Source: Firmicutes bacterium HGW-Firmicutes-1 (lineage in GTDB: Bacteria > Bacillota > Clostridia > Lachnospirales > Vallitaleaceae). From it: a stretch of 64,000 nt of DNA. The stretch lies in assembly GCA_002841625.1 (NCBI GenBank), contig PHAG01000012.1, positions 1 to 64,000 on the forward strand, given 5' to 3'. The notes beneath the pieces were generated by a model. It ran no database searches and was not told where the DNA came from. It saw nothing but the letters and a program-made list of their open reading frames with translations. The position numbers and the translations under genes are program-made. Below, one piece after another: positions 8,212-18,200 of the stretch (positions are counted from its first letter, which is position 1; each line of letters opens with the position of its first letter).

Positions 8212-10158
8212 ATGTCTGTAACAATGAAAACACTTTTTGATTATGATAAAAAAGAAGAATTTCCAGTTAAATTGGCCGAATGGATTGGCCAAGTATTTTA
8301 TGATATCCTTCCAGAGCACGGATATGAAGTCCGTGAGGAACAAATATTTACTGCTTTTCAACTTGCAGATGCAGTTTGTAAAAGAAATGTTCACTTAGCA
8401 GAAGCCGGACCCGGTACAGGCAAAACTTTCGCCTACCTACTTACAGCAATTGCATATGCTCGCTTCAGCGGGAAACCTGTAGTGATTGCATGTGCAACTA
8501 CAGCACTCCAAGAACAACTTTCAGGCCCTAAGGGTGATATTTTGACCCTTGCTCATATACTTGGACTAGAGATAGATGCACGAATGGCAAAGGATCCACG
8601 TCAGTATATCTGCGATGCGAGAGTAAATGAATCTGAAAGCTTGCTTTTTGACAAATCAAATACAATGTCAAACGAGATTCATCAATGGTTAGCGAAAACG
8701 AATCGTGGTGAACGCTCTGAAATGCCACTTGTACCAGATCGTGTTTGGAAGCAGATTGGGTGGGATGAATATATGTCCTGTGATATGTGTTCTAGCCGTG
8801 GGTATTGTAAACTCGTTAAGGCAAGAGAACATTATCGACCTGCTAGAGATTTAATTATTGCTGATCATGGAATCTTCTTTGATGACCTATGGACACGAGA
8901 TGAACGAATTGCTGATGGTAAATTACCTATCCTTCCCAGTTATGCAGCGGTCATTTTTGATGAGGGGCATAAAGTAATACTTCCAGCAGCCATGCATGCA
9001 GGAGAACAAATTATTAAGGAGGATATAGATACGATTACGGTATCTATAGAACATATCCAGGGTGCTAGGGAATCACTGATATCGATTACAGATGCTTTGG
9101 AACAAGCTTCTTCTGATTTTTTTAGTAAGCTTCATCAATGTGTGATCCCAGATGAAAGTTCGAATCGATTAGCACTTAAGGTAGATGATACATTACTTAA
9201 AGTAGCGAATACTTTTCATAAAGCGTTAGATCATCTGTTACTCGAATTTCAAATTGAGCAAGAACTATATATAGAATCTCTACCTGCTTATTTACTACAA
9301 ACATATGAAGCTCAAATTGAAAGGGCTACGATAGCATTAAGTAGATTCTATAGGAATCAAAGTAGGGATGTTATCGCTTGGTTAGATCAGCAGGATGGCA
9401 GCTTTTGGGTAGTTCCAAAAAACATTGGTAAAATGTTAGACAATTATTTGTTTCAGAAGGGATTACCCGTAGTGTTTACGTCTGCAACCTTAAGCAATGA
9501 AGGTGATTTTGGTTACTTTACACGTGCTCTTGGGTTAAATAAACCATCCTGTTCTACAGTTGGAAGTTCTTTTGATATGAAAAACCAAGTTATTGTTTAT
9601 TTAACCGAGAACTTGTCAAATACGAATAACGACGATAAGTTTTCCCTTGGCATGAAAAAATTAATATCTTTATTAGAAAAAAATGAGGGGCGTGCGCTAG
9701 TACTTACCAACTCCTTAGAGGAAGTTCGGAAAATCAGAATGGGATTTAAAGATTATCAACTACCTTTTGAGGTTTTATGGGAGGACAAAGGAGAGCGGGG
9801 ATATCTTGTCCGAAAATTCCGAGAGGAAGTGTCTTCTGTATTGATTGGTGCTAATTTTTGGGAAGGTATCGATGTACCTGGAGAGGCGTTAAACCTTCTA
9901 ATTGTTTGGCAACTTCCTTTTCCATCACAAGATCCTTTAATTGAACAACAACGTAAGGTGGCAAAGGAAGAGGGATTGGACCCAATGAAGACAGTAGATT
10001 ATCCTGAAATGGGGCTTAAATTAAAACAAGGATGTGGTAGATTAATTCGAACGAAGGATGACCAAGGGGCGATAGCTATTATAGAGCCGGTTATAGGAAC
10101 CCCTTGGGAGGAAGTCGTCATGGGTGCCCTACCACCTGGTGCTATAATAAAGAATTGA
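8212..10158 (+). CDS. DinG/XPD-type ATP-dependent DNA helicase with Fe-S cluster
   Basis: A 648-residue superfamily 2 helicase. Walker A is AEAGPGTGKTFAYL (~residue 64), and the DEAH-box variant is IFDEGHK. Between them are four Cys (CDAR at ~132, then CDMCSSRGYC) placed as in the XPD/DinG 4Fe-4S domain. Late motifs include VFTSATLS, LIGANFWEGIDVPGEAL and QGCGRLIRTKDDQGAI. The family unwinds DNA 5' to 3' and resolves R-loops or damaged structures. The start follows GGAGGAAATTTAGC. It follows selO by 53 bases on the same strand. Confidence 0.9.
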   Translation: MSVTMKTLFDYDKKEEFPVKLAEWIGQVFYDILPEHGYEVREEQIFTAFQLADAVCKRNVHLAEAGPGTGKTFAYLLTAIAYARFSGKPVVIACATTALQEQLSGPKGDILTLAHILGLEIDARMAKDPRQYICDARVNESESLLFDKSNTMSNEIHQWLAKTNRGERSEMPLVPDRVWKQIGWDEYMSCDMCSSRGYCKLVKAREHYRPARDLIIADHGIFFDDLWTRDERIADGKLPILPSYAAVIFDEGHKVILPAAMHAGEQIIKEDIDTITVSIEHIQGARESLISITDALEQASSDFFSKLHQCVIPDESSNRLALKVDDTLLKVANTFHKALDHLLLEFQIEQELYIESLPAYLLQTYEAQIERATIALSRFYRNQSRDVIAWLDQQDGSFWVVPKNIGKMLDNYLFQKGLPVVFTSATLSNEGDFGYFTRALGLNKPSCSTVGSSFDMKNQVIVYLTENLSNTNNDDKFSLGMKKLISLLEKNEGRALVLTNSLEEVRKIRMGFKDYQLPFEVLWEDKGERGYLVRKFREEVSSVLIGANFWEGIDVPGEALNLLIVWQLPFPSQDPLIEQQRKVAKEEGLDPMKTVDYPEMGLKLKQGCGRLIRTKDDQGAIAIIEPVIGTPWEEVVMGALPPGAIIKN

Positions 10159-10203
10159 CAAGGGTGAGATACGTGTTATAATAAAATTATTACACACGTA
10201 GTA
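10155..10203 (+). promoter_or_regulatory. blaI promoter with BlaI/MecI-type operator
   Basis: TTGACA (10155-10160, overlapping the preceding stop codon) and TATAAT (10177-10182) are 16 bases apart. The imperfect palindrome TATTAC-ACAC-GTAGTA (10188-10203) lies just after the -10. The TACTAC/GTAGTA arms are those bound by BlaI/MecI repressors and recur before both PBP genes. Confidence 0.8.
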
Positions 10204-10218
10204 ATTGGGAGGTTTTTT

Positions 10219-10614
10219 ATGAATACGATGCCAACTATTTCAGAAGCTGAATACCAGGTCATGAAAATTATATGGGCAAATGCACCCATTAGTACCAATG
10301 AAGTGATCGAAAAGCTAGTGGACACCAGTACATGGAGTCCTAAAACGATACAAACACTGCTCTCTAGATTGGTAAAAAAAAGAGTGTTGGATTATAAGAA
10401 GGATAGTAGGATATTTGTCTATACGCCTTTGGTGAAAGAAGAAGAATACTTAGTTCAGGAAAGCAATACTTTTCTGAATAAATTTTATGATGGAACGCTA
10501 AGCTCTATGGTAGTTAATTTTATTGAACAAGATAAATTAACGAAAGATAATATTGATGAACTGAAAAGAATTTTAGATGATAGCCTAGCGAAGGCAGGAA
10601 AGAAGTATGATTGA
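10219..10614 (+). CDS. blaI: BlaI/MecI-family transcriptional repressor
   Basis: A 131-residue repressor of the BlaI/MecI/CopY family. PTISEAEYQVMKIIWANAPIS is the diagnostic N-terminal winged helix, WSPKTIQTLLSRLVKKRVL is the recognition helix and following turn, and the C-terminal half is the dimer domain. In the family, the sensor BlaR1 triggers cleavage of the repressor when a beta-lactam binds. The usual Asn-Phe-type cleavage site is not exact here; VVNFIEQDK is a candidate. blaR1 overlaps its stop by eight bases, so the two are translationally coupled. The start follows GGGAGG. Confidence 0.93.
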   Translation: MNTMPTISEAEYQVMKIIWANAPISTNEVIEKLVDTSTWSPKTIQTLLSRLVKKRVLDYKKDSRIFVYTPLVKEEEYLVQESNTFLNKFYDGTLSSMVVNFIEQDKLTKDNIDELKRILDDSLAKAGKKYD

Positions 10615-12400
10615 TTTCTTATTTACACGCTTTATAATAAGTTCCCTTATTTCCTCCTCTCTAATTCTGTTTATTTTACTAATCAAAAGGGTATTTCAAA
10701 AGCATATTTCCATAAGGTGGCAATATAATATAGGGTTTTTATTTCTCATTATGTTGACGATCCCATTTATACCAAACCGATTATTCAATTCTGGGAATTT
10801 ATATGATTTGGTATTCAATAAGATCAATATGAATAACAACATAACATCAGGAATTTTCCCGTTGAATAGTAAAGGAAATATATTATATAGTACTGATTGG
10901 TTGCAAGACTTTACCCTGTCGGTTAACCAATCTACTCCAGAATATTTAAACATATTGTTTATTGGAATATGGGGTATAGGGATACTCATTTTTACTATCT
11001 TTATTATAGTTAGCAATCGTAATATAAGACTTATTAAAAAATCTGTTCAGCCAGTAGAAAACAAAGATATTGAAGTACTATTTGAAAAGTGTAAAAATGA
11101 TCTTAATGTCGTTAAAAACCTTATATTAGGTGAATCTTCTTTAGTACAAACACCTATGGCAATTGGTTTTTTTCATCCGTACATTATATTGCCCAAACGA
11201 ATTATGAAACAGCTATCAACAAACGATATAAATTATATAATTCTTCACGAATTAAACCACTATAAAAATAAAGACATATTAATCAATTATATGATGTGTC
11301 TTTTCCAAATACTGTATTGGTTCAACCCACTTGTATATTTGGCTTTTAAAGAGATGCGTATAGATAGAGAAATTGCGTGTGACATGTCAGTATTAAAAAT
11401 GCTTCATGAAGACAATTATATCGATTATGGAAGAACAATTATAAATTTTGCGGAAAAATTATCACAAGGAGCTTATTTAACCGTAGCGGTAGATATGGGT
11501 GATTCTAAGAAACAAATTAAAAAAAGAATTGAAAAAATTGCTTCATTTAAAACAGAAACAAAGCTATTAAGAATGAAAAGTATTGGTATTTTTACACTTA
11601 TAGGTTTTCTTATTTTTAGTCAACTTCCTGCTATTTCAGCAGTAATTTATGATGACAATAAATATGATTTTCAAGAAAATCAGTTGGTATACGAAGATTT
11701 AAGTTCTTATTTCAATGGTTTTGATGGGAGTTTTGTGCTTTATGATTTAGAAACTGACGAATATTGTATCTATAATAAGAATAAAAGTATAACCAGGGTG
11801 TCCCCTAACTCAACTTATAAAATATTTAGTGCATTAATTGCACTGGAGTTAAATATAATACAGGATGGAAATTCAAATCTAAATTGGAATGGTACAAAAT
11901 ATCCTTATGAAGCTTGGAATCAACATCAAGACCTAGCTTCAGCAATGAAAAATTCTGTTAGTTGGTATTTTCAAGATCTTGATCAGTTAATTGGAAAGAA
12001 AAAACTGCAAACTTATTTTAAACAAATTGGTTATGGGAATTATAATCTTTCAGGTGGGATATCGGAATATTGGATGGAATCTTCATTACGTATATCACCT
12101 ATTGAACAAGTGCAACTTATGAAAGATTTTTACAACAATGATATGATAGTTAAACAGGAAAATATTAACACAGTAAAGACTGTATTACAGCTATCTAAAA
12201 AGGATGGAGCTATCCTCTCAGGAAAAACAGGAACAGGTGTTGTGGAAGGCAAAGGAATAAATGGTTGGTTTATTGGATATGTGGAGAAGAATGGAAATAC
12301 TTTCATTTTTGCAACCAATATACAAGGTGATGATGGCGCGAGTGGAAGCGTGGCTGCTAACATTACACTGTCTATTTTAGATGATAAAAACATTTATTAA
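10607..12400 (+). CDS. blaR1: BlaR1-type beta-lactam sensor-transducer with M56 peptidase domain
   Basis: A 597-residue membrane sensor. Residues 1-320 have several membrane helices and a zinc metallopeptidase M56 core (ILHELNHYKNKD, an HExxH motif, and the later FKEMRIDREIACD). Residues ~350-597 form an extracellular class-D-like penicillin sensor: SPNSTYKIF supplies the acylated Ser and Lys, and SGKTGTGV is the KTG motif. Beta-lactam acylation outside activates the cytoplasmic protease, leading to loss of BlaI. It overlaps blaI by eight bases, and a strong terminator follows. Confidence 0.93.
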   Translation: MIDFLFTRFIISSLISSSLILFILLIKRVFQKHISIRWQYNIGFLFLIMLTIPFIPNRLFNSGNLYDLVFNKINMNNNITSGIFPLNSKGNILYSTDWLQDFTLSVNQSTPEYLNILFIGIWGIGILIFTIFIIVSNRNIRLIKKSVQPVENKDIEVLFEKCKNDLNVVKNLILGESSLVQTPMAIGFFHPYIILPKRIMKQLSTNDINYIILHELNHYKNKDILINYMMCLFQILYWFNPLVYLAFKEMRIDREIACDMSVLKMLHEDNYIDYGRTIINFAEKLSQGAYLTVAVDMGDSKKQIKKRIEKIASFKTETKLLRMKSIGIFTLIGFLIFSQLPAISAVIYDDNKYDFQENQLVYEDLSSYFNGFDGSFVLYDLETDEYCIYNKNKSITRVSPNSTYKIFSALIALELNIIQDGNSNLNWNGTKYPYEAWNQHQDLASAMKNSVSWYFQDLDQLIGKKKLQTYFKQIGYGNYNLSGGISEYWMESSLRISPIEQVQLMKDFYNNDMIVKQENINTVKTVLQLSKKDGAILSGKTGTGVVEGKGINGWFIGYVEKNGNTFIFATNIQGDDGASGSVAANITLSILDDKNIY

Positions 12401-12441
12401 TGCATTGCAATTGAATCATTACTTCGTTGTGTGTTGTAAAT

Positions 12442-12476
12442 AAGGCAAGCGCCGCTAGTTGACGCTTGCCTTTATT
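12442..12476 (+). terminator. Terminator after blaR1
   Basis: The GC-rich 10-bp stem AAGGCAAGCG / CGCTTGCCTT with an 11-base loop is followed by TATT. It ends the blaI-blaR1 unit before the next BlaI-controlled promoter. Confidence 0.9.
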
Positions 12477-12501
12477 AATAACCAATTCTATGAAAAAGCT
12501 C

Positions 12502-12530
12502 TTGACTTTAAAATACTACAAGTGTAATAT
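12502..12530 (+). promoter_or_regulatory. PBP promoter with BlaI-type operator
   Basis: TTGACT (12502-12507) and TAATAT (12525-12530) are 17 bases apart. The palindrome TACTACAAGTGTAATA (12514-12529) fills the spacer and overlaps the -10, so bound BlaI would block the promoter. Confidence 0.8.
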
Positions 12531-12565
12531 TATATTCATTACAAATGAAGATCTAGGGGGAAAAT

Positions 12566-14617
12566 ATGTATCATAAAAAAATGAAATCAAAAGTGGTCAG
12601 GATAACATGTATTGGATTAAGTATTTTAACATTAGCGTTTGTTAGTATTCTTATTTATTCGTTCTATGGTAGCAAAAAAACGATTCAACCTGATGCGCTT
12701 CTCCACCAATACATGGCCAATATTAATGACGGCAAATACGAAGAAATGTATACTTTATTGAGTGAGCAGAGTCAAGCTATTGTATCGCAAGAAGATTTTA
12801 TCTTAAAAAACCAAAAAATATATGAAGGAATAGAGGGGAAAAATTTAACCATTAAGATTACTAAAATAGATGAGCTAGGCAAAACTCAAATACTTGTTAG
12901 TTATGATACTTATATGGATACTTTAGCAGGTGATATTTCTTTTTCTAATGAAGCATATTTTACAAAGAATGATAATAAAGAATACCGTTTGTTATGGCAA
13001 CCTCAATTAATTTTTCCGATGTTAAACCCAGATGATAAAGTAAGAGTGAATACGTTGAAGGCAGAACGAGGTGATATATTAGATAGAAATGGAGAGGTAA
13101 TTGTCGGCAAAGGGATTGCATCTTCTATTGGTTTAGTGCCAGGTAAAATGAGTGATAGTAAGGAGCTTGATATTGCAAGAGTTTCTGAACTTTTAGATAT
13201 ACCAGTTGACCATATAAATAAAGCACTGAATGCTACTTACGTGAAAGACGATACATTTGTTCCACTCAAAAAGATTCCTAAAGATCAACAAGAATTAGAA
13301 GAAGCCCTTTTGGAAGTCCCAGGAATAAAAATTTCGGACATAGCAGTCAGAGTTTACCCTTTCGGAGAAAAAACATCCCATTTAACCGGTTATATACAAA
13401 ATATCAATGCAGAAGAATTGAAAAAACTGAAAGAGCAAAATTATAATGCCAATAGTATAATAGGAAAATCAGGACTGGAAAAAATTTTCGAAGACCGCAT
13501 TCGAGCCATTGATGGATATGAAATTATTGTAGTTGATAGTAGTGGTGAGAAAAAAGAAACGTTGGCAAAAATGAGTCCAAAGGATGGAGAAACCCTTAAA
13601 CTTACCATTGATGCCCAGATACAAAGTGTTTTATATGACCAATTTCGTGAAGATAAAAGTTGTTCTGTGGCTATAAATCCAAAAACAGGCGAGGTATTAG
13701 CTCTTGTTAGTACCCCTACCTTTGATTCCAATGATTTTGTGCTTGGAATGTCAACAGATAAATGGAATGTGTTAAATGCAGATACCAATAAACCTTTGTT
13801 CAATCGCTTTAAAGTTGCTTTATGTCCTGGCTCTTGTTTTAAACCAATTATTGGCGCAATTGGATTGACCACAGAAGTAATCAAGCCCTCTGATAATTAT
13901 GAATCAAGTGGTCTCAGTTGGCAAAAGGATGGGAGCTGGGGAGAATATAAAGTAACGACCTTAAAAGAATATGGTGACCAGGTGAACCTGCAAAATGCTT
14001 TGGTATATTCAGATAATATTTATTTTGCAAAAGCAGCCTTAAACATAGGAGGAGATTTGTTAGCAGAACAATTAACAAATATTGGTTTTCAAGAGACAAT
14101 ACCTTTTGAACTTGGAATGTATCCATCAAGTTTTTCAAATACAGGCACCTTCGATACGGAAATTCAGTTGGCAGACAGCGGTTACGGTCAAGCACAAATA
14201 CTTATAAATCCCCTTCATATGGCTTCTATATATTCTGCTTTCGTCAACGATGGAAACATGATAAAACCATATCTAATTTATAAAGAGAGTACAGTTCCTG
14301 AATATTGGAAAGAACAGGTTTTTACAAAGGAAGCAGCCCAAATTGTACGTAATGATTTAATACAAGTGATAGAGAATGGAACAGGGAGTGATGCTAAAAT
14401 AGACAGCCTCACATTGGCGGGTAAAACGGGTACTGCAGAAATCAAACAATCCAAAGATGATCATGAAGGCACTGAGCTAGGCTGGTTTAGCCTTTTTACT
14501 GTAGATGAACATACCGAGAATCCTATTCTTGTAATTACTATGGTGGAAGATGTAAAAGAACGTGGGGGAAGCCATTATGTTATACAAAAAGTAAAGACTG
14601 TTTTTGAAAAACGATAA
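12566..14617 (+). CDS. PBP2a-like class B penicillin-binding protein (MecA_N/dimer/transpeptidase)
   Basis: A 683-residue bitopic protein: one N-terminal membrane anchor (~12-32), an NTF2-like MecA_N domain (~42-145), the PBP dimer domain (ERGDILDRNGEVI at ~168), and a transpeptidase domain. The active-site Ser and Lys are in CPGSCFKP, the second motif is YSDN, and the third is AGKTGTAE. It crosslinks peptidoglycan outside the membrane. Domain order matches MecA/PBP2a and B. subtilis PbpC-like enzymes, many of which bind beta-lactams poorly. Control by BlaI supports an inducible, drug-tolerant transpeptidase; actual affinity cannot be read. Confidence 0.9.
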   Translation: MYHKKMKSKVVRITCIGLSILTLAFVSILIYSFYGSKKTIQPDALLHQYMANINDGKYEEMYTLLSEQSQAIVSQEDFILKNQKIYEGIEGKNLTIKITKIDELGKTQILVSYDTYMDTLAGDISFSNEAYFTKNDNKEYRLLWQPQLIFPMLNPDDKVRVNTLKAERGDILDRNGEVIVGKGIASSIGLVPGKMSDSKELDIARVSELLDIPVDHINKALNATYVKDDTFVPLKKIPKDQQELEEALLEVPGIKISDIAVRVYPFGEKTSHLTGYIQNINAEELKKLKEQNYNANSIIGKSGLEKIFEDRIRAIDGYEIIVVDSSGEKKETLAKMSPKDGETLKLTIDAQIQSVLYDQFREDKSCSVAINPKTGEVLALVSTPTFDSNDFVLGMSTDKWNVLNADTNKPLFNRFKVALCPGSCFKPIIGAIGLTTEVIKPSDNYESSGLSWQKDGSWGEYKVTTLKEYGDQVNLQNALVYSDNIYFAKAALNIGGDLLAEQLTNIGFQETIPFELGMYPSSFSNTGTFDTEIQLADSGYGQAQILINPLHMASIYSAFVNDGNMIKPYLIYKESTVPEYWKEQVFTKEAAQIVRNDLIQVIENGTGSDAKIDSLTLAGKTGTAEIKQSKDDHEGTELGWFSLFTVDEHTENPILVITMVEDVKERGGSHYVIQKVKTVFEKR

Positions 14618-14652
14618 GTTCCTTTGGATGGTAGTATAATTCGAAAAAATGC

Positions 14653-14703
14653 TTGACTTTCTTAACCTACAACTGTAGTATTTAAATTACTACAGTTGTA
14701 ATA
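14653..14703 (+). promoter_or_regulatory. Promoter of the second PBP gene with two BlaI-type operators
   Basis: TTGACT (14653-14658) and TAGTAT (14676-14681) are 17 bases apart. A perfect CTACA-AC-TGTAG palindrome (14667-14678) covers the spacer, and a second, TACTACA-GT-TGTAATA (14688-14703), covers the predicted start of transcription. The double operator suggests the tightest repression of the set. Confidence 0.85.
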
Positions 14704-14723
14704 ATTAAAAGGCAGGCATACAA

Positions 14724-17228
14724 ATGAACAGAGAATTATATCTTAAAGTTATAAAAATAGTAAAGAATCGTTTATTTATATTGTTTTTAGGTATTGTATT
14801 TTGTTTTTGGATACTAGCACAGAGGCTATTTGATTTACAAATTGTTAATGGAGAACAATATGCTTCTAATATACAAGCTACTATAGTCCGCACCATATCT
14901 ATTCCATCTTTACGAGGCAATATTTATGACAGATATGGACGTCCCTTAGCTGTAAATGAACCAGCCTTTAATGTTATATTTGATACTAATATTGTGAATG
15001 CTGATTTAAATGGAGTTATTTATCAATTATTAAATACATTAGAAAAAAACAATGAATCTTTTATTGATGATTTACCAATTACCAAAGATGAGCCATTTGC
15101 TTTTACATTTCATAGCCCTTCTTCAGAAAAGTGTTGGAAAGTTGATATGGGATTGCAAAAGGAGCAGTTAGATTATACGGCTTCAGAAACAATAGAATAC
15201 CTAAGAAAGTTTTTCAAAATACCTGAAAATCTGACTAACATTGATGCCAGAAATATGATTTCTATAAGGTCTGCAATTTATATGCAAAGATATCGTCAAT
15301 ATAATACGATTACAGTAGCTAGAGATGTGAATCAGGAGGTTGTTGTAGAAATGGAAGAGCGAAACAATAAATATACTGGTATTTATATAGATGTCGTGCC
15401 ACTTAGATCCTATCCTGAAGGAGAAAGCTTTTCACATATATTAGGATATATTAGCCCTATTAATGAAGAGGAACTAAAAGAATATGAAGACTATGGATAT
15501 ACGAAGACGGACTTAATTGGAAAGATAGGTATTGAAAAAGCGTATGAGCTTACCTTGAACGGGCAAAAAGGGGAAGAAGTCGTAGACGTAACCGCTACTG
15601 GTAAAGTGATGAATAGAGTTGAAACGGTTTCTTCAACAAATGGAGAAAATGTTTTTCTAACATTGGATAGTAAACTCCAACAGGAAACAGCCAATATTTT
15701 AATTGAAAACTTAAAAGATGTTCTCATTAAAAAACTTGATTCAGGTGAAATAACAATAAAACAGTTATTTACATCAATGGTAGAAAGCAATAATATTTCT
15801 ATTAAAAAAGTTATGAACGCTGATGATGAATTCACGCAAAGTATTTTAAAGACGTTGATATTAAAGGATAATCCTAAATTTAATATAAACAAATCTAAGG
15901 ATTTGGAAAAAGCAAAGGAAATTATAATAAATGCAATAGAAGAAGACGCAGTAACAACTTTACAATTTATATTATGCTTGGTTGAACAGAAAATAATATC
16001 TTGTGATGAAGAGACGTTGATGAAATTGCATAATGGTACAGCGTCGTCGTACATGATTATAAAAGAAAAAATATCAACTAATGAAATCTCTCCTAGAGCA
16101 ACGAATCTAGACCCATGTACCGGCTCTGTATCTGTAGTTGATGTTAATTCAGGAGATGTATTAGCACTTGTATCATATCCTACTTATGACAACAATATGT
16201 TGGTAAATACATTTAATAACGAATATTATGAACAATTATTAAATGATCCAACAACCCCATTAATAAACAGACCACTTATGGAAAGAAAGGCACCGGGTTC
16301 TACATTGAAAATGTTATCAGCCATCGCGGGGCTTGAATCTGGAGTGATTAACCCTTCAACAAAAATACAAGATTTAGGAATTTTTAAAAGCGCTGGACTA
16401 CCCTATGCAAAATGCCTGATTTATTCTAGATATGGATTAACACATGGTGCAGTTGATGTTTCGAAAGCAATTGAAGTCTCCTGCAATTATTTTTTTTATG
16501 AAACAGCATATAGAATGGGAAATGCAAAAAAGGGGACAACACTTAATGGTATTACTACGTTTAATGATTATATAAAAAAGTTTGGACTTGATGATTATTC
16601 AGGGGTAGAAATTGAAGAATATAAACCCAAAATGGCTTCGCCTAAAGCAAAAGAAAATGCAATTAAAGCAATAGATAATAATGCAACGGCAAGCCAAATG
16701 GGCTGGATGGATGGAGACTCCATAAGGAATGCAATTGGACAATCTTTTAATAGTTATACTGTTATCCATATGGCAAAATACATTGCAACCTTGGCCAATG
16801 GGGGAACAAGATACAAATTAAATTTAGTAAAAGGTACAAAGGCAGCGAATGATATTGAAATGAATAAAGTCCTCCCAATCGTAGAGGAAGAACTCAATTT
16901 TGCACCTGAAAACTTAGAAGCAGTTTTTGAAGGTATGTTAGGTGTAACAAGCGGAAGTCAAGGCACACTTAGGAATGTGTTTGCTGATTTTCCCATTCAA
17001 GTAGCAGCAAAAACAGGAACTGCAGAGGAATCTGATAAAAGACCTTCACATACTTGGTTTACAGGTTTTGCACCTTATGAAAATCCTCAAATTGCTATTG
17101 TTGTAATGATACCTTTTGGAGAGTCATCAACAAACATTGCACCCCAAATAGCAAAAGAAATATTTGCAGAGTATTTTGGACTTAACAAAGAACAGGAGAG
17201 CCCTATTTATGAAAACTCGATCAACTGA
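14724..17228 (+). CDS. Class B penicillin-binding protein (PBP2-like) with a large helical insert
   Basis: An 834-residue transpeptidase. One membrane helix (~10-35) is followed by the dimer domain (PSLRGNIYDRYGRPLAV, DVVPLRSYPEGESFSHILGY) and a transpeptidase domain with KAPGSTLKML (active Ser and Lys), SCNYFFYE (SxN) and AAKTGTAEE. Between the dimer and catalytic domains, residues ~330-460 are a Lys/Glu/Ile-rich helical segment that standard PBP2 proteins lack or have shorter. It should crosslink peptidoglycan at the elongation machinery. Two BlaI operators precede it, so it is part of the beta-lactam response. Its last 20 bases overlap the lipoprotein gene. Confidence 0.88.
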   Translation: MNRELYLKVIKIVKNRLFILFLGIVFCFWILAQRLFDLQIVNGEQYASNIQATIVRTISIPSLRGNIYDRYGRPLAVNEPAFNVIFDTNIVNADLNGVIYQLLNTLEKNNESFIDDLPITKDEPFAFTFHSPSSEKCWKVDMGLQKEQLDYTASETIEYLRKFFKIPENLTNIDARNMISIRSAIYMQRYRQYNTITVARDVNQEVVVEMEERNNKYTGIYIDVVPLRSYPEGESFSHILGYISPINEEELKEYEDYGYTKTDLIGKIGIEKAYELTLNGQKGEEVVDVTATGKVMNRVETVSSTNGENVFLTLDSKLQQETANILIENLKDVLIKKLDSGEITIKQLFTSMVESNNISIKKVMNADDEFTQSILKTLILKDNPKFNINKSKDLEKAKEIIINAIEEDAVTTLQFILCLVEQKIISCDEETLMKLHNGTASSYMIIKEKISTNEISPRATNLDPCTGSVSVVDVNSGDVLALVSYPTYDNNMLVNTFNNEYYEQLLNDPTTPLINRPLMERKAPGSTLKMLSAIAGLESGVINPSTKIQDLGIFKSAGLPYAKCLIYSRYGLTHGAVDVSKAIEVSCNYFFYETAYRMGNAKKGTTLNGITTFNDYIKKFGLDDYSGVEIEEYKPKMASPKAKENAIKAIDNNATASQMGWMDGDSIRNAIGQSFNSYTVIHMAKYIATLANGGTRYKLNLVKGTKAANDIEMNKVLPIVEEELNFAPENLEAVFEGMLGVTSGSQGTLRNVFADFPIQVAAKTGTAEESDKRPSHTWFTGFAPYENPQIAIVVMIPFGESSTNIAPQIAKEIFAEYFGLNKEQESPIYENSIN

Positions 17229-18195
17229 TTTTATATTTATTATTTCTATTGTTTTCCTACTTACAGGTTGCGATGATATGACAAGTTCTTTTGCTGATAA
17301 GGAGTATTCATTAACTGAAAATCAAACGTTAGTTCAAGATGGATCAAATGATTTATTTGAATGCTATCCAAATCTTGATGAAAGCTTAAAAAACAAAATA
17401 AGTGAACTACGTATACTTTGGTCAAAATTCAATGACGAAAAGAGTGACGACATCGATCCTACAGAAGATTTTCATAATTCTGAATATATAACAAAATTTA
17501 AAAATCTTTTAGGACTAAGAGAAAGCCTTGAGATATCACAACGTACCCTAGCATTGCTTCTGGAACAACATGGTTTAGAATCAATCGATAAAAAAATTGT
17601 TGTAGGAAAAAAAGAATATAACATTCGAGTAATAGGCTACAACGTAGATTTTGATGTGAAAGCTATTACGGACATTGTTGATGTGAGAGATAAGTGGATT
17701 TTTGTTCAGTGCTGGAATAAAGAGGAGTATTATTTTACAACATTATCAGACGGAGATATAAATATAGTTCATGATTTTATACCTTTAGAGATTAATCATA
17801 AGCTTCACATTATACTGAGAGGATATTCTTTTGCAGGTTATCCGCATACTCCTTTTTTATGGGCATGGCATTTGGAAGAAGACGGTTTTTATCCAAGTGA
17901 TTTATTGAACTTTAATTCAGTAGAAACGGATGAGTATTGTATTTACGATAATATAGATTTAGCAAATGGCTACGGAAAAAGAAAATGGACATTTTATACA
18001 AATGGTTCATATTTATTAGCAGAAAAAAGATCTTCTACTAAGGGAAGTGAATCGTGGCCTTCCGACTATTTGAATATACGTTGTGAAATAGATGAGGAAA
18101 ATAGAATATTTTCATTTGTTAGTACAGACGGGGAGGATAAAGGAGAATCAACCATAAAGCTTAAACTGGTTAATAATCTGTTTGTTATTGAATAG
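17209..18195 (+). CDS. Predicted lipoprotein of unknown function
   Basis: A 328-residue protein with a lipoprotein signal: charged start, hydrophobic stretch, then LLTGC with the lipidated Cys at ~residue 21. I recognise no domain in the rest, which is mixed alpha/beta with many aromatic residues. ATG 17209 has AGGAG upstream and overlaps the PBP stop by 20 bases, so it is co-translated with the BlaI-controlled PBP. Context suggests a cell-wall or antibiotic-response accessory on the outer membrane face. Confidence 0.75.
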   Translation: MKTRSTDFIFIISIVFLLTGCDDMTSSFADKEYSLTENQTLVQDGSNDLFECYPNLDESLKNKISELRILWSKFNDEKSDDIDPTEDFHNSEYITKFKNLLGLRESLEISQRTLALLLEQHGLESIDKKIVVGKKEYNIRVIGYNVDFDVKAITDIVDVRDKWIFVQCWNKEEYYFTTLSDGDINIVHDFIPLEINHKLHIILRGYSFAGYPHTPFLWAWHLEEDGFYPSDLLNFNSVETDEYCIYDNIDLANGYGKRKWTFYTNGSYLLAEKRSSTKGSESWPSDYLNIRCEIDEENRIFSFVSTDGEDKGESTIKLKLVNNLFVIE

Positions 18196-18200
18196 TATTC

